Below, piece by piece: positions 1 to 5,872 of a DNA stretch of 6,476 nt. Every line of letters starts with the position of its first letter. Position 1 is the stretch's first letter. The translations under genes were made by a program, and so were the position numbers. This stretch comes from Nitrososphaerota archaeon (GTDB lineage Archaea > Thermoproteota > Nitrososphaeria > Nitrososphaerales > Nitrososphaeraceae), in assembly GCA_005877345.1 (NCBI GenBank), contig VBPR01000225.1, positions 1 through 6,476 on the forward strand, written 5' to 3'. The notes under the pieces were generated by a model. It saw nothing but the letters and a program-made list of their open reading frames with translations, had not been told where the DNA came from and searched no databases.

Positions 1-87
1 ATAATTTGTTCGGAAATAAATCAGGTTAGTTCTTTAATTGTTTTTAAAAGCAAAGACAATATTACGAAGTATTGATAGACCGAGAAA

Positions 88-788
88 TTAATCTCTGCAA
101 AATCCCTCTTTAGCTTTTGCCAATATTTCTAAATGATCTTTGCATAGTACTGGATTTATCACCTGTGTATAGATTAATTCTTCTTGCCGATGGGAATTAA
201 ACAATCTACATGGATAATTCGAACAGAATGGGTTACCATTAGTAAGAAAAAAAAAACAGCCTGAATAGCATAACCAGTTGCTACGGGTACTAACCGAGGA
301 TCATCATGATTAACATAACTATCGGCAAATTCATTCTCTATTTCTTTACTATTTATTGAGAGCAAATCTTTTAGCATCTGTTTAAAATAGTATCTTTTTG
401 GTTTGGCTGGACCTTCAACAATGCCAGCAATAGATATTATACTTGGTGAGCCGCAAATTATTGGTCTTGCGTGATATCTCTTGTCATTTTCGTCATGAGT
501 ACATACTAAATTATCTTCAAATATGACATGCGTGTGGTTTGATTGCATTTCATTTTTATTTATAATTCTGGAATAGATTCTCTGAAGGTAAAAACCATCG
601 ATAAATGTAATTTTTCGGTCAATATCGCCTAATGAATTTTGTAGCCCATGGAGGTGAGGAGTATCCAGAAATTCATGCGACCGTTGAATCATCAGGTTGT
701 CTACAACATTATCTTTCGACTTGTTCTTGTTGAAATAATAGGCAAGTGATCTGACGTCTATTTCAACAAAAGAAAATAGCTCACTCAA
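88..788 (-). pseudogene. Conserved archaeal protein with Cys/His-rich C-terminus, frameshifted at a homopolymer
   Basis: Function is not known. As the sequence stands, the frame opened by a TTG at 786-788 runs to a stop at 174, giving 204 residues. The last 25 or so of these look unnatural. The break lies in the run of ten A on the plus strand at 247-256. Adding one base there, or removing two, restores a 233-residue protein ending at TAA (88-90). The restored C-terminus contains NPFCSNYPCRLFNSHRQEEL and then LCKDH, so Cys189, Cys194, His200, Cys216 and His219 could bind metal. The conserved-looking core is HDENDKRYHARPIICGSPS followed by IVEGPAKP (about residues 98-130). From memory this resembles DUF6775, annotated as a putative metallopeptidase. 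The Cys-x4-Cys then Cys-x2-His spacing recalls the structural zinc site of archaemetzincins, but no HExxH is present. The frame is open upstream of the TTG back to the thi4 stop, but it has no other conventional start. The break may be a sequencing error, true decay or programmed slippage. Confidence 0.7.
247..256. other. Ten-base A homopolymer (T10 in the gene's sense) at the frameshift
   Basis: The minus-strand gene reads G followed by ten T and then CTTACTAATGG. Ten T lead into a frame with poor C-terminal content. Eleven or eight T lead into the conserved-looking Cys/His-rich tail. The run therefore marks the point where the reading frame changes. Homopolymers of this length are frequent sites of both sequencing indels and polymerase slippage. 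Confidence 0.85.
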
Positions 789-875
789 ATTTTGTGAAAT
801 TTTTCTTATAAGAGAAGTAGTAGAGAAGGAAGTGGAGTAGAGATGTACAAATGATAATTTTATATGTGAATCACT

Positions 876-1691
876 TTATGCTTCTAAGTTTATTTTTATA
901 TCTGGATTTGGCATTTTCTTCAATTTACTGAGAGCAACTTGTGCTGCTTTCCTACCTGAAAATAACATTGACCCAAATGTAGGACCCATTCTAGGTAATC
1001 CATGTGTTTCCGTTGCTGACATTCCAGCGGCAATTAATCCAGGATAAACTTCCCCTGTAAATTCGACTACTGCATCTTCTCCTGTTACTGACATTGGTTC
1101 CATTCCTTTCCACTTTACATATCCTCTATCCATTAATCTTTTTACTGCTACGGAGTCATGCCCTGAAGCATCTATTACTATTTTTGATTCAAGGGCAACG
1201 GGGTCTACGCATGTAATATTTCTTGGTAACGCAGAAACAGGCATCCAGTTTACGACAACTCCGCCCACCCTTTCATTTTTCAGTACCAAGTCATCAAATT
1301 TGGTAAGCTGGAGGAATCTAACACCCGAATCACATGCAGATGCAATTAGTTTTGAACACGCATGAGGTCCCCACGTCGCATACAATGAGTCGGAAATTTT
1401 TCTGTAGGGCACTCCAAGTTCATCCCATATCTTATTTGCCGGGTATCTGACTGTCACAGGATTCATCATATATCCTCCTACCCAATATCCTCCACCAATA
1501 TAGTTATTTTGTTCTATTATGAGGGTCTGAATGCCATTTTTACATAATTCTCTACCAGCCATCAATCCTGCTGGTCCAGCACCAATGATAATTACATCGC
1601 AATCGCTATATTCAATCAACGTTTCATTGAACATCTGTGCTATAGTTCTCGTTATTTCTTTTTCACTTGCCTCGGAGAAAATCTTATCCAT
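876..1691 (-). CDS. thi4: Thiazole synthase Thi4 (Cys-type, probable single-turnover enzyme)
   Basis: Thi4 makes the adenylated carboxythiazole precursor of thiamin from NAD, glycine and a sulfur source, in the cytosol. The 271-residue length fits archaeal Thi4. The sequence shows an N-terminal dinucleotide-binding site (VIIIGAGPAG, residues 33-42), the glycine-rich IGGGYWVGG (65-73), DASGHD (174-179) and the family signature RMGPTFGSM (234-242). At the catalytic position the motif is ITCVDP, giving Cys161. This matches the sulfur-donating Cys of yeast THI4 and of the haloarchaeal enzyme. Methanogen Thi4 proteins, which use free sulfide, carry His there. Archaeal members are often labelled ribose-1,5-bisphosphate isomerase, and the active-site residues argue against that name. 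The start is the ATG at 1689-1691. It is transcribed away from the winged-helix gene and shares a 98-bp promoter gap with it. No TPP riboswitch was seen. Confidence 0.93.
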   Translation of the reverse strand: MDKIFSEASEKEITRTIAQMFNETLIEYSDCDVIIIGAGPAGLMAGRELCKNGIQTLIIEQNNYIGGGYWVGGYMMNPVTVRYPANKIWDELGVPYRKISDSLYATWGPHACSKLIASACDSGVRFLQLTKFDDLVLKNERVGGVVVNWMPVSALPRNITCVDPVALESKIVIDASGHDSVAVKRLMDRGYVKWKGMEPMSVTGEDAVVEFTGEVYPGLIAAGMSATETHGLPRMGPTFGSMLFSGRKAAQVALSKLKKMPNPDIKINLEA

Positions 1692-1715
1692 AATTTAATT
1701 AACGCTCTATCTTGT

Positions 1716-1752
1716 ATTAATGTTATGTGTATTCTAATCCCCCAACATTAAT
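1716..1752. promoter_or_regulatory. Operator candidate: perfect 9-bp inverted repeat between thi4 and the regulator
   Basis: ATTAATGTT (1716-1724) and AACATTAAT (1744-1752) are exact reverse complements separated by 19 nt, with about 28 nt between centres. Relative to thi4 the first arm lies at about -25 to -33, over the expected TATA position. Relative to the winged-helix gene the second arm lies at about -38 to -46, just upstream of its BRE/TATA region. That placement would let one dimeric regulator block both promoters. The symmetry is seen directly; the operator role is inferred. Confidence 0.4.
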
Positions 1753-1757
1753 TCAAA

Positions 1758-1769
1758 TTTTAATTAAAA
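1758..1769 (+). promoter_or_regulatory. TATA-like box of the winged-helix gene
   Basis: The 12-bp perfect palindrome TTTTAATTAAAA is centred about 26 nt upstream of the ATG at 1790. This is the spacing of an archaeal TATA box when the transcript starts at or next to the start codon. No Shine-Dalgarno sequence precedes the ATG, in keeping with a leaderless mRNA. Confidence 0.45.
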
Positions 1770-1789
1770 GCATATTGTGAATACTCTAA

Positions 1790-2095
1790 ATGTCAGATCC
1801 GGCTGCCAGACGACTTCTTTGGTATTTATTTGCAGGTTCAAAGGGTGGAGAAAATAGAATCAAGATTATAAACCTACTACAAGATACTCCACTCAACATA
1901 AATCGTATGGCAGAAGTTTTAAACCTTGATTACAAGGCAGTTCAACATCATGTTGACGTGTTACAGAAAAATAATTTAGTTTCGCGTATGGGCGAAAAAT
2001 ATGGAATAATGTATTTTGTCTCGAATTATCTTGAATCTAATATGGATATCTTTAAGGAAATTGTTAACAAAATAAACAAATCAAAATCGATCTAG
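1790..2095 (+). CDS. Small ArsR-like winged helix-turn-helix transcriptional regulator
   Basis: This 101-residue protein is almost entirely one winged-helix DNA-binding domain of the kind common in archaea. Helices cover residues 18-31 (GGENRIKIINLLQ) and 35-45 (NINRMAEVLNL). The recognition helix is DYKAVQHHVDVLQKNNLV (about 46-63), followed by the wing with KYGIMYFVSNYLE. A short helical tail (about 82-98) could mediate dimerisation. No Cys pair or other ligand site is visible, so metal sensing as in classical ArsR is unsupported. It is divergent from thi4 across a 98-bp gap with a perfect inverted repeat, suggesting autoregulation and perhaps control of thi4. It converges on the TPR gene with a 56-bp gap. 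The ATG start is supported by the TATA-like box about 26 nt upstream. Its regulon is unknown. Confidence 0.85.
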   Translation: MSDPAARRLLWYLFAGSKGGENRIKIINLLQDTPLNINRMAEVLNLDYKAVQHHVDVLQKNNLVSRMGEKYGIMYFVSNYLESNMDIFKEIVNKINKSKSI

Positions 2096-2151
2096 TGACT
2101 TGAAGACAATAGTTCATTAGAAAATTTGAGAAAGGTAACTCCTTCTTAATC

Positions 2152-3264
2152 CTAGATTGTTCTGGATAAAGGACCGCCTCGTACTTTTTGAATAATGTCT
2201 TCGAGCAAATTAGTTATTTCTAATTTATGTGAATCAAGATATTCTTGCCCTTTATCCTTCAGTCTAATTTGATACAATCTCAAATCACGATGTTGATCAA
2301 AAAACTGCTCAATCATTGTATTACCATGTTTCGCTGGACTTGTTAGTTGCTCAAATGAATCAATTGTCTGATCTATATCCCCGTTTTTGACAGACTCAAC
2401 CGATTTATCTAATATTTCAATAATATCTTTTATCTCCTGAATTGGTGCTGAATATTCCTTGGACTTGAAAAATCCAGATCGCTTCGTTTCTCCCAGCTTG
2501 TCTGAAATGTCTCTTGAAAGTTCGTAAGATACATCCTTCCCAAGATATGATTTCTTTTCTTTTATAGTCACCAAACCCTTCATACTTAGCCTTAAAAATG
2601 CATCCTCAACATCCTGTTTGTCCATACCAGTTGCCCAAACAATTTTTCCTACATAATCATATCCTTGTCGTAGGGATTCGAGAACGACTACTTCAAATAT
2701 CCTCATAAATCCTTCCTCTGCACGGGCATTTTCAAAATCCCTGTCCCGTACAGCTTTTTTTGCATGGGAAATATCTATTTCAATAGCCCTTTTCAAAGCT
2801 TCCATTCCATCATCTACTTTACCAGCTAAAGTGAGATAACATGCATAATTGTACCAAACCAATCCATCATTTGGATTTGCATCCAAAGCTTTGGTACAGC
2901 ATTCTATTGCCTTGGCATAGTTATTCATCTTATAATAAGCAAGTCCTTTTAAATTCCAAGCTTCATAATTATCAGGATCAATGTTCAATGCCATATCATA
3001 AGAAGAAATAGCAAAAGAATAATCTCCCATATGGAAATGAGCATACCCTTTTTTAATCCATGCTTCAACAAACTTTGGATCTAATCTTAGAGCTAATTCA
3101 AAACTACGTATCGCATCATTTAATTTATCATTAGACATGTGATTAACACCTTTTCTATACAAATCACGTACCTGAAAGTCACGATGGTCTTCCGTATCCT
3201 TAGCTGCTGTTGACTTATCGGAAGAATTATCATTCTTGTCTTTAGCACTAAAAAATCTGCTCAT
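2152..3264 (-). CDS. TPR-repeat protein with winged-helix-like middle domain
   Basis: A soluble protein of 370 residues, counted from the ATG at 3262-3264. A GTG lies directly before it and would add one residue. I prefer the ATG because a TATA-like box lies about 26 nt upstream of it. No signal peptide or membrane segment is seen. After a polar, charged N-terminus (about 8-30) come four tetratricopeptide repeats (about 35-167) with the usual AIRSFELALRLDP and AWNLKGLAYYKMNNYAKAIE patterns. The solenoid closes with a DRDFENAR segment near 176. Residues about 190-255 (IVWATGMDKQDVEDAFLRL, then MKGLVTI) look like a winged-helix domain. The remainder (275-361) is helical and charged, possibly coiled-coil. 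TPRs bind other proteins, so a scaffold or regulatory adaptor is the best guess. The partner and pathway are unknown. The gene converges with the winged-helix regulator and has its own promoter. Confidence 0.85.
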   Translation of the reverse strand: MSRFFSAKDKNDNSSDKSTAAKDTEDHRDFQVRDLYRKGVNHMSNDKLNDAIRSFELALRLDPKFVEAWIKKGYAHFHMGDYSFAISSYDMALNIDPDNYEAWNLKGLAYYKMNNYAKAIECCTKALDANPNDGLVWYNYACYLTLAGKVDDGMEALKRAIEIDISHAKKAVRDRDFENARAEEGFMRIFEVVVLESLRQGYDYVGKIVWATGMDKQDVEDAFLRLSMKGLVTIKEKKSYLGKDVSYELSRDISDKLGETKRSGFFKSKEYSAPIQEIKDIIEILDKSVESVKNGDIDQTIDSFEQLTSPAKHGNTMIEQFFDQHRDLRLYQIRLKDKGQEYLDSHKLEITNLLEDIIQKVRGGPLSRTI

Positions 3265-3284
3265 CACTATTGATTACCTTTGTC

Positions 3285-3294
3285 AAAATAAATA
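3285..3294 (-). promoter_or_regulatory. TATA-like box of the TPR gene
   Basis: On the minus strand this reads TATTTATTTT and is centred about 26 nt upstream of the ATG at 3262-3264. The spacing predicts a transcript starting at the start codon and favours that ATG over the preceding GTG. Confidence 0.45.
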
Positions 3295-3419
3295 GATTTG
3301 GACAATTGACATTTTCTTGAACCAACTCCAATTTGGTATAAATCCACTTCACAGGGTAGGGCACTAAACAAATTATATGAATGAAAAATCATTATTAGTA
3401 ATACTCAGAAAATTAAGAT

Positions 3420-3434
3420 TAGTATAATATACTA
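3420..3434. repeat. Near-perfect 15-nt palindrome
   Basis: TAGTATA and TATACTA are perfect complements around a single central A. The site is about 156 nt upstream of the TPR start and far from amt. It could be a protein-binding site, but AT-rich sequence produces such symmetry easily. Confidence 0.5.
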
Positions 3435-3469
3435 TATTATTGTCATCGACTTTAATCATTGAATTCATT

Positions 3470-3502
3470 TTATGATGAATGGTCTCATATTCAATATCAT
3501 AA
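3470..3502. repeat. Imperfect hairpin with TTATGAT/ATCATAA arms
   Basis: TTATGATGAAT (3470-3480) pairs with ATTC (3489-3492) and ATCATAA (3496-3502), leaving an 8-nt loop and a 3-nt bulge (3493-3495). This gives an 11-bp stem. The outer arm is the same heptamer that recurs upstream of amt. The structure is seen directly and its function is unknown. Confidence 0.45.
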
Positions 3503-3732
3503 GTTGTAACGTAAAATGATGTAATACGAGTTTTGACCAGAAATTGTCTTAAAATTAGATTTCCTACTTATTGTTCAACACTTTAAACTAGTCTATGTTT
3601 ACTTGTGAGGCAAATATGTGTTCTTAATTATTGTTCCGAATCTACAAATGAAACAGATAAGGGCGAATTTAGTGGAATTTGAGTTTTCTACATTTGCATA
3701 AATATGTTAATTTTTTGATCTAATGGTCACAC

Positions 3733-3853
3733 TAGTAGCTCAAGAGACATGGGTCAATTAATGCTACTGCTTTGCTAATTAGCTTTCATAATTATGAAGA
3801 AATTGGTTATCTTAATTTCTGATAACAAATGAATCATTCTGATTCTTTTTTCT
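3733..3853 (+). other. Cluster of palindromes and alternative hairpins followed by a T-run; possible small RNA
   Basis: Within about 95 nt there are five symmetric elements: AGTAGC/GCTACT (3734-3739, 3763-3768), GCTAATTAGC (3774-3783), the perfect 14-bp TTCATAATTATGAA (3785-3798), AGAAATT/AATTTCT (3798-3804, 3814-3820) and GTTATC/GATAAC (3806-3811, 3821-3826). The last two overlap and could not form together. A T-rich stretch at 3843-3853 could terminate a plus-strand transcript, and CATAAATATG (3697-3706) could be its TATA box. No RNA family is recognised, so the RNA call is speculative. Confidence 0.2.
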
Positions 3854-4185
3854 AATGAGTATTTTAGGTATTGTTTCTCTGAAAGAGTAACAAGAAAATA
3901 CAATTCATTGAAAATTACTTGGATTCAATGGTAATACTTTATCTTTACAGAATAAACATCTGAATAAAAAGTACGAACACCAATAAATGAAATGTATATC
4001 AAGCAAATACCAATTGATACTTTGACACGCATGACCTAAAAATGAGGTAAACGGTATGATGTGTCCACATGACCAATTTGACTTGGATTTTATAATGCAG
4101 GTCGAAAATACATGAAAAAATATTCTGCAGGCTCGAGTTGAAAACATTAAAAATGGCATTTTATGATATTTACATAATATAATAC

Positions 4186-4214
4186 AATTATGATTAATGA
4201 AATTTATCATAATT
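4186..4214. promoter_or_regulatory. Perfect 9-bp inverted repeat upstream of amt
   Basis: AATTATGAT (4186-4194) and ATCATAATT (4206-4214) are exact complements separated by 11 nt, with 20 nt between centres, about two helical turns. The element ends 72 nt before the amt start and lies upstream of its TATA-like box. A further direct copy of TTATGAT sits at 4161-4167. The geometry suits a binding site for a dimeric regulator such as an activator of amt. Only the symmetry is directly observed. Confidence 0.4.
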
Positions 4215-4254
4215 TTATAATAAAATCATTAGAATTTCATCTTATATTGTTATG

Positions 4255-4263
4255 TTTTTTATA
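4255..4263 (+). promoter_or_regulatory. TATA-like box of amt
   Basis: TTTTTTATA is centred about 27 nt upstream of the ATG at 4287-4289, predicting a transcript that begins at or near the start codon. A GGTGA at 4279-4283 resembles an archaeal ribosome-binding site but lies only 3 nt before the ATG. If the TATA assignment is right, it would be absent from the mRNA. Confidence 0.5.
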
Positions 4264-4286
4264 CTTCTCTAAAATATTGGTGAATA

Positions 4287-5771
4287 ATGTTTAGGAAGAA
4301 CATCACTATCTTTATGTTAGTTGGAATTTTGACAACAATCACCGTCACATCAACATACCTGATGAACGCTTCAGCTTACAAACCAGGCGATCCTGGTGTA
4401 ATATATCATTGCTTTGCAACTGATTCCACAGGAAAGTACAATTTAACTGCGGAAGGGGATTTGATTCCTTGTGAGATTAATCCAGGTGATAATGCATGGA
4501 TGATGACAGCTTCAGCACTTGTACTTATAATGACACCTGGTGGTTTGGCTATATTTTATTCTGGACTAACCAGACAAAAAAATGCTGTCAATACTCTTAA
4601 CATGGTATTTGTGGCGACAGGTTTAGTTGCAGTACAATGGGTACTATGGGGTTACAGCTTAGCTTTTGGTCCGGATGCAGGAGGATATGGGTTTATTGGA
4701 ACCCTAGACTGGGCTGGATTATATAATGTATTTCACGACGTTCCTTCAATTGCGTATGGAGGCATAACTGGGACCACTATTCCACACCAGACATACATGG
4801 TATTTCAGATGATGTTCGCCATCATTACTCCTGCGTTAATTGTAGCCGCGATGGTTGAAAGAATGAAATGGAGTGCGTTTGTTATTTTCGTGCTACTATG
4901 GGCTACTTTCGTATATGACTTTTGTGCGCATTGGACATGGGAAATTACAGGTCCAGACAACTATGGAAAGAATCCTGGATACTGTGGCTTTGGATGGACT
5001 GGTTGCTTCGGATCACTTGACTTTGCTGGTGGAACTGTAATCCATATAACATCTGGATGGTCCGGACTCGTCATAGCGTTAATGTTGGGCAGGAGAATAG
5101 GATATGGTAAAGTTCCTATGGAACCACACAATATTTCACTCGTGGTTTTAGGTGCTGCGCTACTGTGGTTCGGGTGGTTTGGATTTAATGCGGGTTCTGC
5201 CGGGGCAGCAGCTACAAATGCAACAAGCGCATTTGTTGCAACGCAAGTAGCTACGGCTATGGCTGTAGTTACCTGGTCATTGCTGTCCTGGGCACACACA
5301 GGACGAGCATCAACGGTCGGAGCTGCTTCCGGTGCGGTAGCCGGACTTGTGGCCATTACGCCAGCCTCAGGATTCGTATCGCCAATGTCAGCACTTGTGA
5401 TTGGAATAGCCGCATCAGTAGGATGTTATGCAGCGGTTATGTTCAAGAATAGCAGAAAGTGGGACGATGCACTGGATACATGGGGAGTACACGGAATTGG
5501 TGGGCTTATAGGAGCCCTAATGACAGGATTGTTTGCTGAAAAGCGATTCACGCCATGGGGAGACAACGGACTTGTGTTCGGCAATCCGCCTCAGTTATTA
5601 GAGAACGCTGTCGGTGCTTTTGCATCTCTAGCATGGGCAATGGGAATAACCGCAATAATCATCAAAATAATGGACAAAGTGTGGCCTGGAGGCATAAGAG
5701 TTACTCCAAAGGAAGAAGAAATTGGACTGGACTTAACCCAACACGGAGAACGAGCTTACGTAAGCGAGTAA
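4287..5771 (+). CDS. amt: Ammonium transporter of the Amt/MEP/Rh family
   Basis: This is an integral membrane protein that carries ammonium into the cell, feeding ammonia oxidation and nitrogen assimilation. It has 494 residues, longer than E. coli AmtB. A hydrophobic N-terminus with a possible cleavage site after about residue 30 (MNASA) suggests a signal peptide. An extracytoplasmic segment (31-66) follows, then eleven hydrophobic helices. Family landmarks are present: Phe173, Gln174 and Phe177 (FQMMFAIITPALI, external gate), Asp245 in DFAGGTVIHI, the pore twin histidines His253 and His402 (DTWGVHGIGG), and Phe300 to Ser304 in WFGFNAGS. The cytoplasmic tail keeps GLDLTQHGERAY, the conserved end that couples to PII (GlnB/GlnK) in other Amts. 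Cys42 and Cys62 in the N-terminal segment, and Cys233 and Cys240 in a loop, could form disulfides. It is monocistronic: a long promoter region precedes it, an oligo-T tract follows, and no glnB/glnK is adjacent here. Confidence 0.97.
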   Translation: MFRKNITIFMLVGILTTITVTSTYLMNASAYKPGDPGVIYHCFATDSTGKYNLTAEGDLIPCEINPGDNAWMMTASALVLIMTPGGLAIFYSGLTRQKNAVNTLNMVFVATGLVAVQWVLWGYSLAFGPDAGGYGFIGTLDWAGLYNVFHDVPSIAYGGITGTTIPHQTYMVFQMMFAIITPALIVAAMVERMKWSAFVIFVLLWATFVYDFCAHWTWEITGPDNYGKNPGYCGFGWTGCFGSLDFAGGTVIHITSGWSGLVIALMLGRRIGYGKVPMEPHNISLVVLGAALLWFGWFGFNAGSAGAAATNATSAFVATQVATAMAVVTWSLLSWAHTGRASTVGAASGAVAGLVAITPASGFVSPMSALVIGIAASVGCYAAVMFKNSRKWDDALDTWGVHGIGGLIGALMTGLFAEKRFTPWGDNGLVFGNPPQLLENAVGAFASLAWAMGITAIIIKIMDKVWPGGIRVTPKEEEIGLDLTQHGERAYVSE

Positions 5772-5778
5772 GAACCCA

Positions 5779-5810
5779 TTTTTTCCTTTTTTACATTTTT
5801 ATTTTATTTT
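5779..5810 (+). terminator. Oligo-T transcription terminator of amt
   Basis: Starting 8 nt after the amt stop there are successive T-runs (six, six, five, four and four T) with few interruptions and no strong GC hairpin. Tandem T-tracts on the coding strand are the usual intrinsic termination signal in archaea. It separates amt from the downstream SBDS gene, which has its own TATA-like box. Confidence 0.65.
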
Positions 5811-5844
5811 AGGTATCTAAAGCATTAATTTGTCATTTGTATGC

Positions 5845-5853
5845 TTATATATT
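5845..5853 (+). promoter_or_regulatory. TATA-like box of the SBDS gene
   Basis: TTATATATT is centred about 24 nt upstream of the ATG at 5873-5875. This predicts a leaderless transcript and supports that start. No Shine-Dalgarno sequence is present just before the ATG. Confidence 0.55.
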
Positions 5854-5872
5854 TTCAGATAATAGGACTAGC

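Larger units (their letters stand above)
3265..4286. other. Non-coding region of about 1 kb between the TPR gene and amt
   Basis: No credible protein-coding gene, tRNA or rRNA was found on either strand. The stretch is strongly AT-rich with stops in all frames. One 101-codon minus-strand frame (3905-4210) shows no family motif and an unlikely composition. The edges hold the promoters of the TPR gene and amt. The interior holds several palindromes and hairpin-forming repeats (3420-3434, 3470-3502, 3733-3826, 4186-4214) and five copies of TTATGAT or its complement. It may contain regulatory sites, a small RNA or decayed sequence. Confidence 0.7.

Noticed and set aside
56..76. Possible hairpin terminator after the frameshifted gene (CAATA ... 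TATTG)
   Set aside because: The stem is short and bulged and no convincing T-tract follows, so I did not list it as a feature.
804..813. TCTTATAAGA as the TATA box of the frameshifted gene
   Set aside because: Its centre is only about 20 nt from the TTG start, shorter than the 24-27 nt seen at the other genes, so the assignment is unsafe.
1692..1789. TPP riboswitch before thi4
   Set aside because: The gap is only 98 bp, shows no recognisable TPP-aptamer core, and thi4 appears to have little or no leader.
3723..3761. 12-residue open frame beginning ATGGTCACACTAG
   Set aside because: The length is within chance expectation; the surrounding palindromes suggest structure rather than coding.
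4056..4115. 19-residue open frame starting ATG ATG upstream of amt
   Set aside because: It is too short to judge, has no promoter at the expected spacing, and its sequence is not recognised.
3905..4210. 101-codon open frame on the minus strand upstream of amt
   Set aside because: The product is rich in Cys, Phe, His and Ile with no recognisable motif, does not match the composition of neighbouring proteins, and overlaps the amt regulatory hairpin. It looks like a chance frame in AT-rich DNA.
3265..4286. tRNA gene or mobile-element remnant in the long gap
   Set aside because: No T-loop or acceptor-stem pattern, no terminal inverted repeats with target duplications and no transposase fragments were seen.
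4961..5356. 131-codon minus-strand frame inside amt
   Set aside because: It lies fully antisense to the best-supported gene in the window, and its Ala/Pro/Thr-rich product follows from the Gly/Ala-rich coding strand.
5555..5812. 85-codon plus-strand frame overlapping the amt 3' end
   Set aside because: It is an out-of-frame shadow of amt that runs into the T-rich terminator; no domain or promoter supports it.
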